Assembly: GCA_018697195.1 (NCBI GenBank)
Contig: CM031860.1
Location: forward strand, 61,706,509 to 61,770,508
Length of the DNA stretch: 64,000 bases
Direction: 5' to 3'
Source: Certhia americana
Lineage: Eukaryota; Chordata; Aves; Passeriformes; Certhiidae
Part shown: positions 1 to 11,317 of the stretch, piece by piece
How the letters are laid out: each line of letters starts with the position of its first letter
Position numbering within the stretch: position 1 is the first letter of the stretch
Position numbers and translations under genes: made by a program
The notes under the pieces: generated by a model
The model's input: only the letters and a program-made list of their open reading frames with translations
Database searches by the model: none
What the model was told of the DNA's origin: nothing

Positions 1-702
1 ATTTAATTATCTAAGCCAAACACTGAAACAATTTCAGGGCAGCACACAGCACTTATGAAAAGTTAGCCATTTATCCTACTAGAAACGTTATATAGCCTTC
101 TTTATGCCATAAATATCAAGCAGTGCCTCTGAAGGTCTGTCTTTTCTTTTCGTTACTTAGATTTTCACATTTTGTCTCTCCACCTGAAGAGTTCTGTCTG
201 TACTACAAAGGGGGAAATACTGCAAATAAGCAACTGACAGTGAAAATGTCTTAGCTGGTTTTCTAAGGCAATAAAGAAAAGATGTGAAAACTGCATCTTG
301 CCAAGTACAAAGTAGTGCAGTGGAAGAGGAGATGTGAAAAGGTGATAGTCAGAACACGACTTGATGATACACTGCACAGAAAATATGGGGGGAAATCAGA
401 CTTAGTATCAAAGTAAAGATTTCTGAAAAACTTCTGTGAGTAAAAAGTGCCATAAAGCCCTAGAAAAGAGTATTTCCACCCCCACTGCCAGGTTTGTGCC
501 CAGAGTTAGAGGGGTGTACCTGCACACTCAGTGCTTCTTTCTACATGGGCAGTGGTAAAAAGGTATGATTTAGCTTTGCTGGCACTCCAGGGTGGGATGA
601 CCTCAGCCCAAGGGCTGTGGCGATTTTTTTAAGGTTTTATTGAGTTCTAAATGTGCTAAAAAGTAATGATGAGATTACTACTACTATATACAGAAAAGGA
701 AA
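1..702. other. Unique AT-rich intergenic or intronic DNA, nothing recognised
   Basis: No repeat family, no splice-flanked coding segment and no RNA gene is visible. Open frames here are under 85 codons and interrupt each other, as expected by chance. The stretch runs straight into the CR1 tail at 703. Confidence 0.7.
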
Positions 703-786
703 GATGTCCCTGCCTGTGGCAGGCAGGTTGGATTCTGTGATCTTTAATGTCCTTTTCAGTCCAAACCATTCTGATTCTGTGATTTA
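703..786 (+). mobile_element. CR1 LINE, 3' tail fragment
   Basis: The fragment has the avian CR1 3' end order. A piece near GATGTCCCTGCC is followed by a degraded CCTTTTCAGTCCAAACC and the terminal repeats ATTCTGATTCTGTGATT. Only about 85 bases of the 3' end remain, so this is a strongly 5'-truncated copy with no coding capacity. Several mismatches to the usual CCTTCCAACCC core suggest moderate age. Confidence 0.8.
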
Positions 787-3700
787 ATGACTCTGTGGAA
801 AATGTTACCAGGTCTCTCTGCTCCCATGGCATCCTCAGTCCATCTGTCCACAATTTAGTTTCAGTTTTTGTTTCATTCCCTTCTGGAATTAAGGACATGA
901 GGTTCCTTCTTCTTTCACTGCCTCCCTCTGCCTGATTTCTTTCCTTTTGTTTAATTTTTCTTTTACTTAAAATGACACAGAAGTGCCTTTCCCCTCACCC
1001 ATGGGACACTGAGGTTTCTGGCTGGTTTTGCCATGATGTTGTTCAGCATTTTAAAATATCCGTCAAAGTTATGAGGGCTCTTTCCAAGGTGTTTTTTTAC
1101 ATTGAGGAACTCTAGAAATTGCTGGGAAAATAATACTGTGCTTAAGTGAGACTTAAATTCTACCTGGGCTTGTAAAGAAGGCTACATTAGCAAAAATAAG
1201 TGCAAGGGCAGGGACCTACGAAATGTTACCCCTTTTTTTCTTGTCGTGCTTTTACCTTACCTTGACATGGTTTTATCCCTCGCCATCAGGATGCCACCAA
1301 ACAATTCCTGACAGAAACTCCTTGAATGCAGATACTGTTCTGGGAGCTGTATGATGAAGTATCTGTTGTGTTACTTTGCTGCAGAGACACCAGGATTTCC
1401 ATTAGCTATTTGTACGTTTCTGTATTGAAGATACAACCATAAAGAAAATTACTTTTTGTAGTGTTTGCATTGATTACAAAGAAATAAAAGATTACAAACT
1501 TTAGTGGAACAGCTAAATGATCCATTTATCCAGTCTAATGAATTTACATTGATGTGGTTTAATATAATGTCAAAAGTGCATTTCAAGCAATATAAATTGA
1601 TTTTATTGCATATGAAATCAATCCTTGAAGACTCCAGCTTATGGCAGAATGTAAAAATAACTGCAGCCACTAATATTAGGGGTGTATGTTTCTGTATGTC
1701 TGTGTTTGTGTCTCCAAATGCTAATGGCTATGTGAACTTCAGTTTCAACTGGTTTCCTTAAGAACTTGCTCATAAAGTTCAATATTTCCTCCTATTTTCT
1801 TTAATATTTTAATTAAATTACCCTTAACAATGCATTAGTTTCTTCAAGTTATTATATTACTGAAGATTTTGTTACTGTGTGAGAAAAATTTTTCCCTTAG
1901 CTCTTTTCATAATTTTGATTACAAATTGAGAACATTTTCCTTGTAAATTCACAGAAAAAATGCTTTGCTATTACTGAAAATAATATTGATATTTGCTATT
2001 CTTTTATTAGTACCATCACTTCTAACACTGTCACATAAATACATCCGATTTCACATCAGAAGAGTTTTAAATTAAAAGTTCTTCACACACTATTTTCAGT
2101 AGCAGCACAATTGTTATCCATAAAAACTGGTGGTTGACATCAGTAGCAAATTTGTAGTGACAAAACCAGGAGGTCTCAGGAACTAGAACTAAAGTAAATT
2201 TTTGTAGCTTTGATCAATATTTGGGGTTCCTTCAACCTCTTTTGTCAGAGGTTTTGAGCTTCTGTAGCTCTCACTTTTTCTTCAGAGGATGTGAATAAAA
2301 CAAAGGCACCAAAATCTCCAAATCACCAAAACGTGTCAAATAACCCTTCTAGAAAATGAAGCCCACAGTTAAACAAAGTACTAGGAAAACTAGTTCTTGT
2401 AAACTGTCTTTCCCAGAAATTCAACAATGGCAAAAATCAAACTTATTGGGTAAATATCAAAGGAAAATTACTTCTTGCTATGATTTCTCATCCCTTTATC
2501 TCCATCACTCACAACACAACTGTCAATTTTGTGTTGTTTTGTACCTATGAAAAATGCTAACTTTGATGAGGCTGCTTATATAAAGGTATAATTTTAAGGA
2601 AAAAGCCTTCAGAGCAAAAGTTAGGTAATATCTTCCCACAATAGTCAAAGATACTATTCAGTTTTTTGTAACGCTGTTCAAGATTTTACAAGAGTCAGAT
2701 CAATACAAACGTCCAGAAAATCTTTCAGAAATCAGTGAGCTCTGACTACAAAGTCAAGAGAAATTTAGGCATGGATTTGGGAGCTATTCCTACAGCTCAC
2801 CAGACTCCTCACCATTACATTTCTCCTTGGATTGAGGTTGCACTCAGTCCTACAGAGGGTAATGTGTTATCAAGGTGCTCAGCAGGGCTGTGAGCAGTGG
2901 AATGTGGCATCTATTAAAACCCACTCATAAATTCTTAATCCCACACAGAAAGATTGAGAGGTGTCTTATTGATCTCGTTTTATTTTGTTCTGCATGCAGC
3001 TTTCGTATGATGACACATTTAATAATGGCATCCTACTGTTATTTCTACAATACCTATATAATCTGTATTTCATTTTTTTTTTCTCCTGGGGAAGAAAGTT
3101 TATAAATTTTGTTATTAAATAACTTTAATATTATGAAAAAAGATATGTAGTTAAACCATTTTACTTCCCCTTCTTTTAACAATTGCTACAACGTGGTAAT
3201 TGCAGAAACACTATTTGAATGGAGGCAAGCAGAAAAAGAACAATTAAAACTTTAACAAAATCAGCTTTACTAGCTTTCAACCAGTCTGAAAATGCTTTTT
3301 TATTCAAAATAATCTCTTTTATACTTTAGTGAGGATGGTATTTTATTTTTACTATAGAATGTAATATTTTAGCATTAGTAGAAACCACTGTTAAAAAGTT
3401 GACTTAATTTACTGCTTCTGTAAGGCAGCAGACTGACACCAAAGGAGGATTCCATTACCAAGTCTGAGAACTGAGAAGATAAAATTGCTCACAAAATGAT
3501 ATTGCCCCTGTACAAAAGTCCAGCCTCTGCCTCTTAAACACCCAGTGGGAATGCCATTAATCTCTTCCACAGACTGCCATCATCATCACTGTCATTATCC
3601 TGGACTAGCCTGCATGAAAAACAAAGAATCAGCTTAAACTCTTTAATGGAATAGAAGTAAAAGGAACCTGCCACCTATAAAGGGAAACTTTGAATATAAA

Positions 3701-6049
3701 AGAAACTGGTGTTCATTATCTTCTACCTCTCAAGCTCATATACAGGATTCAGGGTTTTCCTGGGGTTGTTCCAAGGTTCTCTCACAGCAAGAGATTTTCC
3801 CCCTCTGGGGCTTAAATTTCATTTTCATAAGGAAGCTGGAATAATTGGAACTAAGATTTGGGATGGTGCTGTTTTAGCTGGAAGTTCTGCATGCCTGTGT
3901 TCTGCCCTACCCTGCTTCACCTGACTCCTCAGCCTCTTTCCCTTCTTCCTCCAAAAGGTTCCTCCAGGTGTTCCAGCACACACCCACACACACAGTAGCT
4001 CTGCTATCAGATAGGTGAACAATGGTTTAGAAAACACTTGCACTGAAAACATATAAATAATTTTGATTATGGGGCTTGAACCTGCCTAGGGAGACAACAC
4101 AGGAGTCAGTGTGCTGGAAACTGGAAGGTGCAGAAATCCCTGGCACAGTGAGGAGCATCTGGGGACAGAATAAAGCAGCAACTTCCTCATGTAATTCAGC
4201 TGCAGCCAGAGAGTGACACAGGACTGCAGTGTGAACCTTCAATCTCATGAACATTGCTCCTATCTTTTCCATGAGCAAAGCAGTTGTGTATAAATGGATA
4301 TTTCCCATTTAAGAAGACTTTGAGAGTAGATAATATTTTTTGCAATCTGAAAAAGTAGTTATCTAACTTCCCAGAGCCACACAGAAATAAAATTCTTAAA
4401 TGTCCCTCCAATGCCACCATGAATAGATCAAAATGGGGAAAAGTAATGAAAATACAGGGAGCAATCAGCCGCTATTGTGAGCATGAATTTTATAATCCTT
4501 CAGAAATATTATATGCAACATAATTTTAGACAGAATAACATTTCTCATTCTTTTTCTGTCCAGGAAATAATCTTCCAAAGTGTCTGACCAAGAGAACTGG
4601 CTGACAGTAGGAAGGGAAATGGATTCAAAATGAATTTAGTTGGTACATTTGTGTTGTCCCTTTGGAAGAAATTCAGTGTTAATGACATTATTCAGTCTGA
4701 GAAATTGAATAAAATGTATCAGGACAACAGTGAAATTGAAATCTGCAGTGCTAATGCAGTCATCAGCCTTAAGTCCTTTCCAGTTTCTTATGGATTCAAA
4801 GCTCCCAAAACTATTGCATGTGCTGCATCAGCAAATTGTTGGTCCATGCATCTGCTGCAAATATTTTACATATCCTAGGAAAGATTCTGGCCCTTGACAT
4901 TTAGGTAACATCAGTTCAGCATTTACCACACTTGCTAAACATTCTCCAAATTAAGCATTAAGGGCCATTAAAAGGCAAAAAAACCCCCACCCCAACCCTG
5001 TATCAGTCATTTTTCACTATTTGAGTTTATAAAGAGACAATGAAAGAAGAATTAGTATTTCTGAACAAAAGGAAAACTGATGGAAAAGAGGTAGCCCAAA
5101 GTACCAAGGCAATGAGGGATGCAGTTTATGGTGTCTCTTATACCTCTTGGGTGTGTTTTTTCATGGATGAGCTTCCCAAGGCTGCATGCAAAAATGTATT
5201 TGAAGAGGACTTATCTTTAATCCTCCTCTAAATCTCCTTTCTGCTATCCATCCAAGAGATGCAGATAGGGGTACAGGAATCCAAGGTTCACAATGACAGT
5301 CAAAGAAAAAATATTCTATCCAGTAAATAGTTTCATTTGCTACAATTATATTGCTGATGCTGAATCTCAAGCCAGAGAATCCTGGTTAACCAAAATGGGG
5401 TCTTTGGTACAGTGATGTGAACTGAAATACAGCTAAAAGAGTTTTAAAATTCTGGGAACACTTTTATTTGTAAAACATCCTAGCCTGATAAGTTTGGTGT
5501 TTTTTTAAGCCGTAGTTTTTCTGCGATTAAAAAAAGGCAAGAAAATTAAATTAAATCAAACCAACAAAACATAACAACAAACAAAAACTCTCCCAAGTTA
5601 TGGAACACTCTAAGACTAGTTTTGAACCTTAATTGAGAACTATGCTTGCAAGGTATTATGTACAATATATGTGTGTGTTACATAAATATATATGTTGCTT
5701 TATTAATATATTATTAAGATTGATTTTTTAATTTTATTTTTAGGAGGGTTTTTTTTTCTATTTATTGCCAACATTTCATGAAGTTAGACTTAAATTTTGT
5801 AAAATTCTAGCATCTGGGATATGCAAGTTTTGCAGGTAAGTCTGCTGATGAAAGATGAGTTAAATAGCCTTGCAGCTTTAGTCCTTCTTTGTCATTAGGT
5901 GAAATCTCCATCAGCAACACCATGGTTACTTCCTTATTAAGAATTTCAAATATTTTAGTGCATGTCATGTTTTATAATATCTCTAGGATATAATTTTTTG
6001 ACTTGCAGCTTCTCCTTCAAAACGAGAGAGCTGAGGCACAGTGAATCAG
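787..6049. other. Unique AT-rich DNA, nothing recognised
   Basis: About 5.3 kb without a recognisable gene or repeat family. Small features are a short CA-rich run near 3980-3999, a mixed TG/TA tract near 5661-5695 and short T runs (3067-3077, 5748-5757). A perfect-looking splice donor (GCAG|GTAAGT) sits at 5836, but no credible exon precedes it. Open frames up to about 93 codons look random. Confidence 0.6.
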
Positions 6050-6206
6050 GGTAAGAGGTTGCCCAGGGAGGTTTTAGGATTTAAACAATTTGAGATTTTC
6101 AAGATCAGAATGGATAAAGCTTTAAACAATCTGATCTGGATTCATGACCTGGTTCTGAGCCAGGGCATTAGGCCAGAGACCTCCTTCCAATTCTGTGACT
6201 CTTTAT
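6050..6206 (+). mobile_element. Old, diverged CR1 LINE 3' fragment
   Basis: The order of motifs follows the CR1 3' region: GAGGTTGCCCAGGGAGG at the start, then a 'gagattttcaagatcagaatgga' type block, 'caatctgatctgg', a 'tctgagccagggcatta' segment, CCTCCTTCCAA, and TTCTGTGACTCT at the end. Many substitutions relative to the fresher copies in this window indicate an older insertion of a different CR1 subfamily. It is non-coding. The bases just upstream (6028-6049) also resemble an ancient SINE core, but this is too short to call. Confidence 0.72.
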
Positions 6207-8186
6207 CTCTGAGTCTCATTCCCATGTCTTGATTATCCTTGGATTATTCAAAATGGAGTTAAGCACTTATGCTTAGATGACTAAATAATGGAATAATATC
6301 CATTCCCTTGAAGAGGACAAACCCACAGCTATAACTGTAAATGAAAACTCTCCTTAGGAGATGATGTTCATAAAAAAGGGAACCTTCAGGTCTAAGTCAT
6401 TGTTTTGGGCATGACTAGGAAAAAAATAGACCTGGCAAACTGAGAGGTTCTTTATAACATCTGATTTTTAGTAAGAGAATTAATCATTCTTATCAAGATA
6501 TTATTTGAAAGGACCATGTGTTATTTATCAGTAACCATCCTAAAACCAAATGTGTAGATAAATTCCACAACCCCTGGCCCCCCCAGACACACACTTCCCC
6601 TTTTCAGGGCTCCTCCCCTGAATGAAGGATGGCAAGAGCTGGCAACCTCACTTGATGTCAGCAGAGAATATTGTAGGGCTACTGCTGCAGTTCATTATGC
6701 AAATTGCTGTAGTCCCAAGGAAACCAACTCTTTTATGCAATTAAATTGTTTACAAGCCTATTTATATCTTAATAATGGTTTAGCCTGGGTGCTTTTTGTT
6801 TCTGCTGGCACTAAGCATTTAAGCAGGAACTTTCTATTATCCACACACATTTGTGAGCTGGTTCTGTGGAAGAGATTGACCTACTCATTTCATTGCAAGG
6901 ATTCTTTCCTGTATTCAAATGAGTTTTCAATCCACGAAGCACATCCCCAGAGTTAAAGAAAAATTAAAACATTAAGTAATTGCCTCATACAATTTGGCCA
7001 GCAATATGCAAACACCAAACTGCAGAAATTGTGATGTTTCCTTAAATGCTGTATTTATACATTTTTCCTATGTATTAAAAAAAGTTGAAATGTCTGGGAT
7101 AAGTATATTATGCAAGTAAGATTTATTTGGCCTGTGAAAATTTTATAAACAAATGAATGGATTTCTTAGCTAACAAAGACTTTCTAAAAATTCATATGTG
7201 CAAAGTAACTGTGTTTAAATATAAAAAAGGTCTTCATTAGCTAATTCAAAATTCTTGTGATTTGTTGGGTGTTAGGGTTGTTTTTTATATACAAGTTAAT
7301 AGGTTGAAAATAAGATGCAAAGTCCATCCTTTTCATGGTTCCATTTTTTCAGAAATCTATTCTCAACATTTTTAAAGATGTATCAGGTCTGTAAGCTTGA
7401 TTTCAATAGAACATGAAATAAAACCAAATCAAAGTCAACAAGCATACACCAAGTAAAAAAACCTGGATGAACTCACATGACAGAAGCATGCTGATTCCAC
7501 CCCCTCATCTTTTCCCCACTTTTCACAATTTAAGGCAAATATAGGTTGCTACATTATGAAAGGTGCCTGAGTTGCAAAGAAGATTTTAACAAGATGTTTC
7601 TTCCTTCACCTATTTTTTCACCCTGTGAATTTCTCAGTCCTTTTGCTACCGTGTCCTACCTTTAACAGAGAGAACGTTCTCTTCATTTAAATCAAATAAT
7701 TAGTTTAACCAGCACTGAATTCATCTGAAAGGTGTGGGGTTTAAACCAAAAGTGTCATAACCTTGTACGTATTTTTTGGTCTGAAGTTTTTAACAAGAGG
7801 CTTTGTGGAAAAGTGAAGTGATACCACTATTAACTTCCTTTAAAAATAATAGCCACTTATCTACATCTTTTTAGATGATGGAAATGTTAAAGGACAGGAA
7901 ATTTTAGGCTGTTAGGCTGACCTTGTAGAGATGCCAGGGCATTCCTAGTCAGCACATGCAATATTTTCATGGTTGTAATTTGCAATGGATATATGGCATT
8001 GATACGTTACCTCAGCAGGAAACATGGTACCCAAAAAGCCAAACCTTTCAGTGGCTCATGATAAATCTATTTTTTCCTCAAGACAAGGAAAATTTCAAGG
8101 CATATACGGACTTTACAGTGTTGCAAACTAATTTTTCCTGATTGATCTTTTATGTAGACTTTCAAATTGCATTAGACATCTAAATG
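6207..8186. other. Unique DNA with an enhancer-like block
   Basis: No gene or repeat family is recognised. The sub-block 6655-7045 contains an octamer (TTATGCAAATTG near 6696), several TAATT/ATTTA homeodomain-type cores and a second GCAATATGCAAAC near 7000. It has little low-complexity sequence, which is the usual texture of conserved non-coding elements. No conservation data were available, so the regulatory role is inference. Confidence 0.4.
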
Positions 8187-8268
8187 TTTTTTGGGGTTTT
8201 GGGGGGCTTTTTTTTTTGTTTTTTTGTTTGTTTGGTTGTTGTTGTTGTTGCTGTTGTTGTTGTTTTGG
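8187..8268 (+). repeat. G/T low-complexity tract with (GTT)n
   Basis: A run of GGGGTTTTGGGGGG, a poly-T and then about ten GTT/GCTG triplets occupy these bases. Read on the other strand it gives a spurious polyglutamine frame, which is not a gene. The G-runs could form a quadruplex on the + strand, which is untested. Confidence 0.9.
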
Positions 8269-8684
8269 CAACTGACCCCTTATTTTGAAGACACAAACTA
8301 GGACAGGATGAACTCTGAGTCTCAGATAAAAAGAAGCCAGGCACTCCAAACAATGCCAAGAAAAGGCCAAAAATTGAACAATTCTTCTAGTATTAAATGA
8401 AAATTTAATAAAGTAACTTCTTTATTATTATGATGAATTAAGAGTTTAAAAACATTGATTTATGGATTTAATCTTTATTATGACCTTTACTTGATTACTT
8501 CATTAATGAAGCTTTAATTATCTGAGTAAAATTGCAGTTTATGCATTAAGTATATTGCTTTGTGTAGTGTAGCTCGATCTTATCTTAAATTCTTTAAAAT
8601 TAAGAAGAAACGCCTGATTCCACCTAAATTGTAAAAATCTCAAAGCCATCAGGTTGCTTTTCACAGGATACGCATTGGATAGCT
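8269..8684. other. Very AT-rich unique DNA
   Basis: Nothing recognised. The part 8400-8560 is dense in TTAATT/ATTAATGAAG/TTTAATTATC cores, again a texture seen in homeodomain-bound conserved elements. AT-richness alone could explain it. Confidence 0.4.
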
Positions 8685-8914
8685 TTAGATGGGATATTAG
8701 GAAGAAATTCTTGAGGGTGAGGGAGGGGCAGGCCTTGGCTCAGGGTGCCCAGAGAAGCTGTGGCTGCCCCTGGATCCCTGGAAGTGTCCAAGGCCAGGCT
8801 GGATGGGACTTGAAGTGACCTGGGACAGTGGAAGTTCTCCCTGCTTATGGCAGGGGCTGGAATGAGGTGATCTTCAAGGTCCCTTCCAACCCAAATCATT
8901 CTGTGATTCTATAA
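8685..8914 (+). mobile_element. CR1 LINE, 3' fragment (about 230 bp)
   Basis: A well preserved CR1 3' region. It runs GATATTAGGAAGAAATTCTT, GCCCAGAGAAGCTGTGGC, GGATCCCTGGAAGTGTCC, AAGGCCAGGCTGGATGGG, then GGTCCCTTCCAACCC and the ATTCTGTGATTCTATAA terminus. The copy is 5'-truncated and carries only the 3' part with no usable reverse transcriptase frame. Bases 3' of it (8949-9001) recur downstream of a second CR1 end at 10393-10436, see findings. Confidence 0.95.
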
Positions 8915-9973
8915 CTGGTCTTACTCTCATACTCAAAGCAGGATAACCCAGATTGCCAGGGCAGTAGCAGAAAGAACTGTCAAAATAAATCCTTTGTCCC
9001 CCTGAGCTGAATTTCATCCCCTGCCAGTGGGGATGTGAATTTCATCCCACTAACACTGCTTAGACCTGTCTCTGCCTTAGTATTTGCAGTCCATGATGGG
9101 AAAAATCAGTTTCACAGCAATGGCAACCACAGACATAGCTGTTAAAACTTTAATTTTGTTGAGGTATTCATATGATGTTGTCCTCTTCTGTGGGTTTTTT
9201 GTTGAAACTGGAAAATGTGAATGGAAGCAGAAGTGCCAGATGAACTAATTAAGAAAGAATGAACTCATGGACCTCATTTCTGAAGGAAATTAGGTAAAAG
9301 GTCCCTGCTAGAGCCTTTGTTTTTCTCCTGTGAACTCTACAAATGGTGTTAATAATGTAAATAAAGACATTTGTGTCTGCTAATACTTAACATAGTAAAC
9401 ACCTAGTTCTGGATGTTGAACTTGGAGGAACACATATATTTCTTCCTTATTTATTCTTGCAACTTGCTCTGTTCTCTTTTCTGTCATTCTTCTTATATAT
9501 TCTTAATAAAATGCCCAAACTTTTGATCAGAGGCTATTGGTGAAGCTGAATTTTTGAAAAGCTGGAGGAAAATATTAATAATAAAAATAACTAATAGCGG
9601 AGCTCCTCAGTGATGGATCTTGACAGAGCTTCTCTATTTAAATAAATAATTGAGTTCTATTAAATTAGTTTCTTCTTGCAAATTATCAAGTTCTAACATT
9701 ATTTAAGAAATGCCACATTTGTTTGCTTGTAGATTACCCATACTGAGATCATTAAAATCTTGTGAAATGAAGGTTGTAAGTCAATTCTGACAGCTTATGG
9801 CAAATCTCCACCACAGAACATCATAATAAAATTTCAAATATTTGGAAAGCCCAGACACAGTGTGTAAGCAAGGAGTTTAAATTGATTTTTTGGGTAAAAG
9901 ACTGCTTTGTTTGGGTTTTTTTCCTTTCTTTTTCTGATGGTCAAGATCCCAACATAACTCACTGGCTTATATG
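8915..9973. other. Unique DNA, part duplicated downstream of another CR1
   Basis: Bases 8949-9001 match 10468-10520 with about four substitutions (CAGATTGCCAGGG, AGTAGCAGAAAG, AAATAAATCCTTTGT cores). The remaining sequence shows no gene or repeat family. It is AT-rich with several TAATA/ATTAAA clusters between 9560 and 9720. Confidence 0.6.
8949..9001 (+). repeat. Copy A of a ~53-bp CR1-flanking repeat
   Basis: It shares the CAGATTGCCAGGG, AGTAGCAGAAAG and AAATAAATCCTTTGT blocks in the same order and spacing with 10468-10520. Both copies lie 30-35 bases 3' of a + strand CR1 terminus. It is either a local duplication that included the CR1 end, or a CR1-linked repeat I cannot name. Confidence 0.8.
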
Positions 9974-10266
9974 TCATAGAACCACAGAATTGTTCACGTT
10001 GAAGGACTTCAAAGACTACCTTGTTGATGGTCCCATGGGCAGGGACATTTTCCACTATCCCAGGCTCCTCCAAGCCTCATCCAGCCTGGCCTTGGACACT
10101 TCCAGGGATCCAGGGGCAGCCACAGCTTCTCTGGACATCCTGTGCCAGGGCCTCCCCACCCTCACAGGGAAGAATTTCTTCCTAACTTCTAATCTAAATC
10201 TCTCCTCCTTCAGTTTGTATCCATTCCCCCTTCTCCTATCCCTCTCCAGCCTCCTTGCAGGCCCCA
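9974..10266 (-). mobile_element. CR1 LINE, 3' fragment, antisense
   Basis: The reverse strand carries the CR1 3' region. On the + strand it begins with the reversed terminus (CATAGAACCACAGAATTG). GGACATTTTCCACTATCCCA, CCAGCCTGGCCTTGGACACT, GCCACAGCTTCTCTGG and a 'gaagaatttcttcctaa' block follow. It extends about 290 bases before 5' truncation. The apparent 134-codon open frame across it is a chance product of CR1 sequence. Confidence 0.95.
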
Positions 10267-10392
10267 CTCTTTTCCTTCTGAGCTGAATTTCTCTCACTTT
10301 TTCCATGTGGAATATGAATACATGGTGAAATTCCATTCTCTCTCTGATCCATTTGACATTTCCATGAATGCTTCTGTTTAAACATGGTTATG

Positions 10393-10436
10393 AGCAAAGT
10401 CCCTTCCAACCCAAATTGTTCTGTGATTCTATGATT
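10393..10436 (+). mobile_element. CR1 LINE, terminal ~45 bp only
   Basis: AAAGTCCCTTCCAACCC followed by ATTGTTCTGTGATTCTATGA is the extreme CR1 3' end on the + strand, with no CR1 body upstream. It lies 126 bases from an oppositely oriented CR1. It probably belongs to the duplicated unit shared with 8685-9001, or is an extremely short insertion. Confidence 0.85.
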
Positions 10437-10467
10437 GGGCTCTGCTTTTAAACAAACCAATATTAGA

Positions 10468-10520
10468 CAGATTGCCAGGGTAGTAGCAGAAAGAGCTGTG
10501 AAAATAAATCCTTTGTCTCC
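10468..10520 (+). repeat. Copy B of a ~53-bp CR1-flanking repeat
   Basis: This is the counterpart of 8949-9001, at the same distance from a CR1 terminus. The match stops near 10520, where the two loci diverge. Confidence 0.8.
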
Positions 10521-11267
10521 AATGATCTGAGAAGTCTGCTCGATAATTTTCTCTGAGGAAAGGAGAAACATCCTCATTTCCTCACCTTCATGGTTCTGCA
10601 CAGTTGTGTATCTTCACCAGAATCTTTGGGAGCTTCTGGCTGTCCCTCCTGCAAAGGGAAAGGATTTTGTGGGAACAGCTAAATCTATCCTGCAGACCTG
10701 CACCTTGGCACGTATAATGACTTAGACTGTCAAATAAACGATTTTGATGATGTACAGTTTAAAACTCCTTCCAGAAATGTAATTTATTTAGTCAAAACCT
10801 TTAATCCATCCCAATGACAAAACTTCCTCTTTGCTGTATAGTTTAGGAATTATTTTCACCACTCCCCACACACTTCTGGCAGGGATATAGAAGGAAGACC
10901 AACCAAGATTTACTGGAGCCATGATGAGTGTGTGCAAACAGTACTTACGTGAATCAGTAACAGGTTATCTGCTATTTTTGCTTCAAGGAAACTACAGTTG
11001 ATGTTTTAAGGAATTCTTACTTGCTGAATCTTTCAACATTTTTCAGGGTTTTGAATTTTGAGTTTTACTCCTCAGTGGAATAAAAACAATCCTTCAAGCA
11101 ATATTCACTATTTTGAAATGTTTTGGTTTCAACAAAGCAGTATATTTTAAATACCTCTAAATACCTTGAAGATATTATTTCCCTTTTCAGATAAGTATGT
11201 CTGTCTATGATTTTTCATAAGAATATGAGGCAACAAAACCAATTGCCCTCAAAGTTAATAGGAATTT

Positions 11268-11317
11268 GTTGCCTAGAAACAATATACTTCTTTAAAACTA
11301 ATTAGTTGCCTAGAAAC
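11268..11317. promoter_or_regulatory. Paired X-box-like (RFX) motifs
   Basis: GTTGCCTAGAAAC occurs twice, 37 bases apart start to start. The known RFX X-box is GTNRCC, a 0-3 base spacer, then RGYAAC. Each copy matches the left half perfectly and the right half with one mismatch. The duplication could be functional or just a small direct repeat, and no promoter is seen nearby. Confidence 0.3.

Noticed and set aside
5745..5841. Perfect GCAG|GTAAGT splice donor
   Set aside because: No plausible exon with an acceptor and open frame precedes it. Isolated donor matches are expected by chance in 64 kb.
7270..7280. GTTAGGGTTG, telomere-like word
   Set aside because: A single copy only, with no tandem TTAGGG array.
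8128..8370. Minus-strand frame with a polyglutamine run
   Set aside because: The run is the (GTT)n/(GCTG) low-complexity tract read in reverse, with no gene context.
9882..10286. 134-codon open frame
   Set aside because: It lies over an antisense CR1 fragment. The encoded words are CR1 sequence read backwards, as in the similar frames at 8624-8899, 14129-14401, 20506-20949 and 42476-43030.
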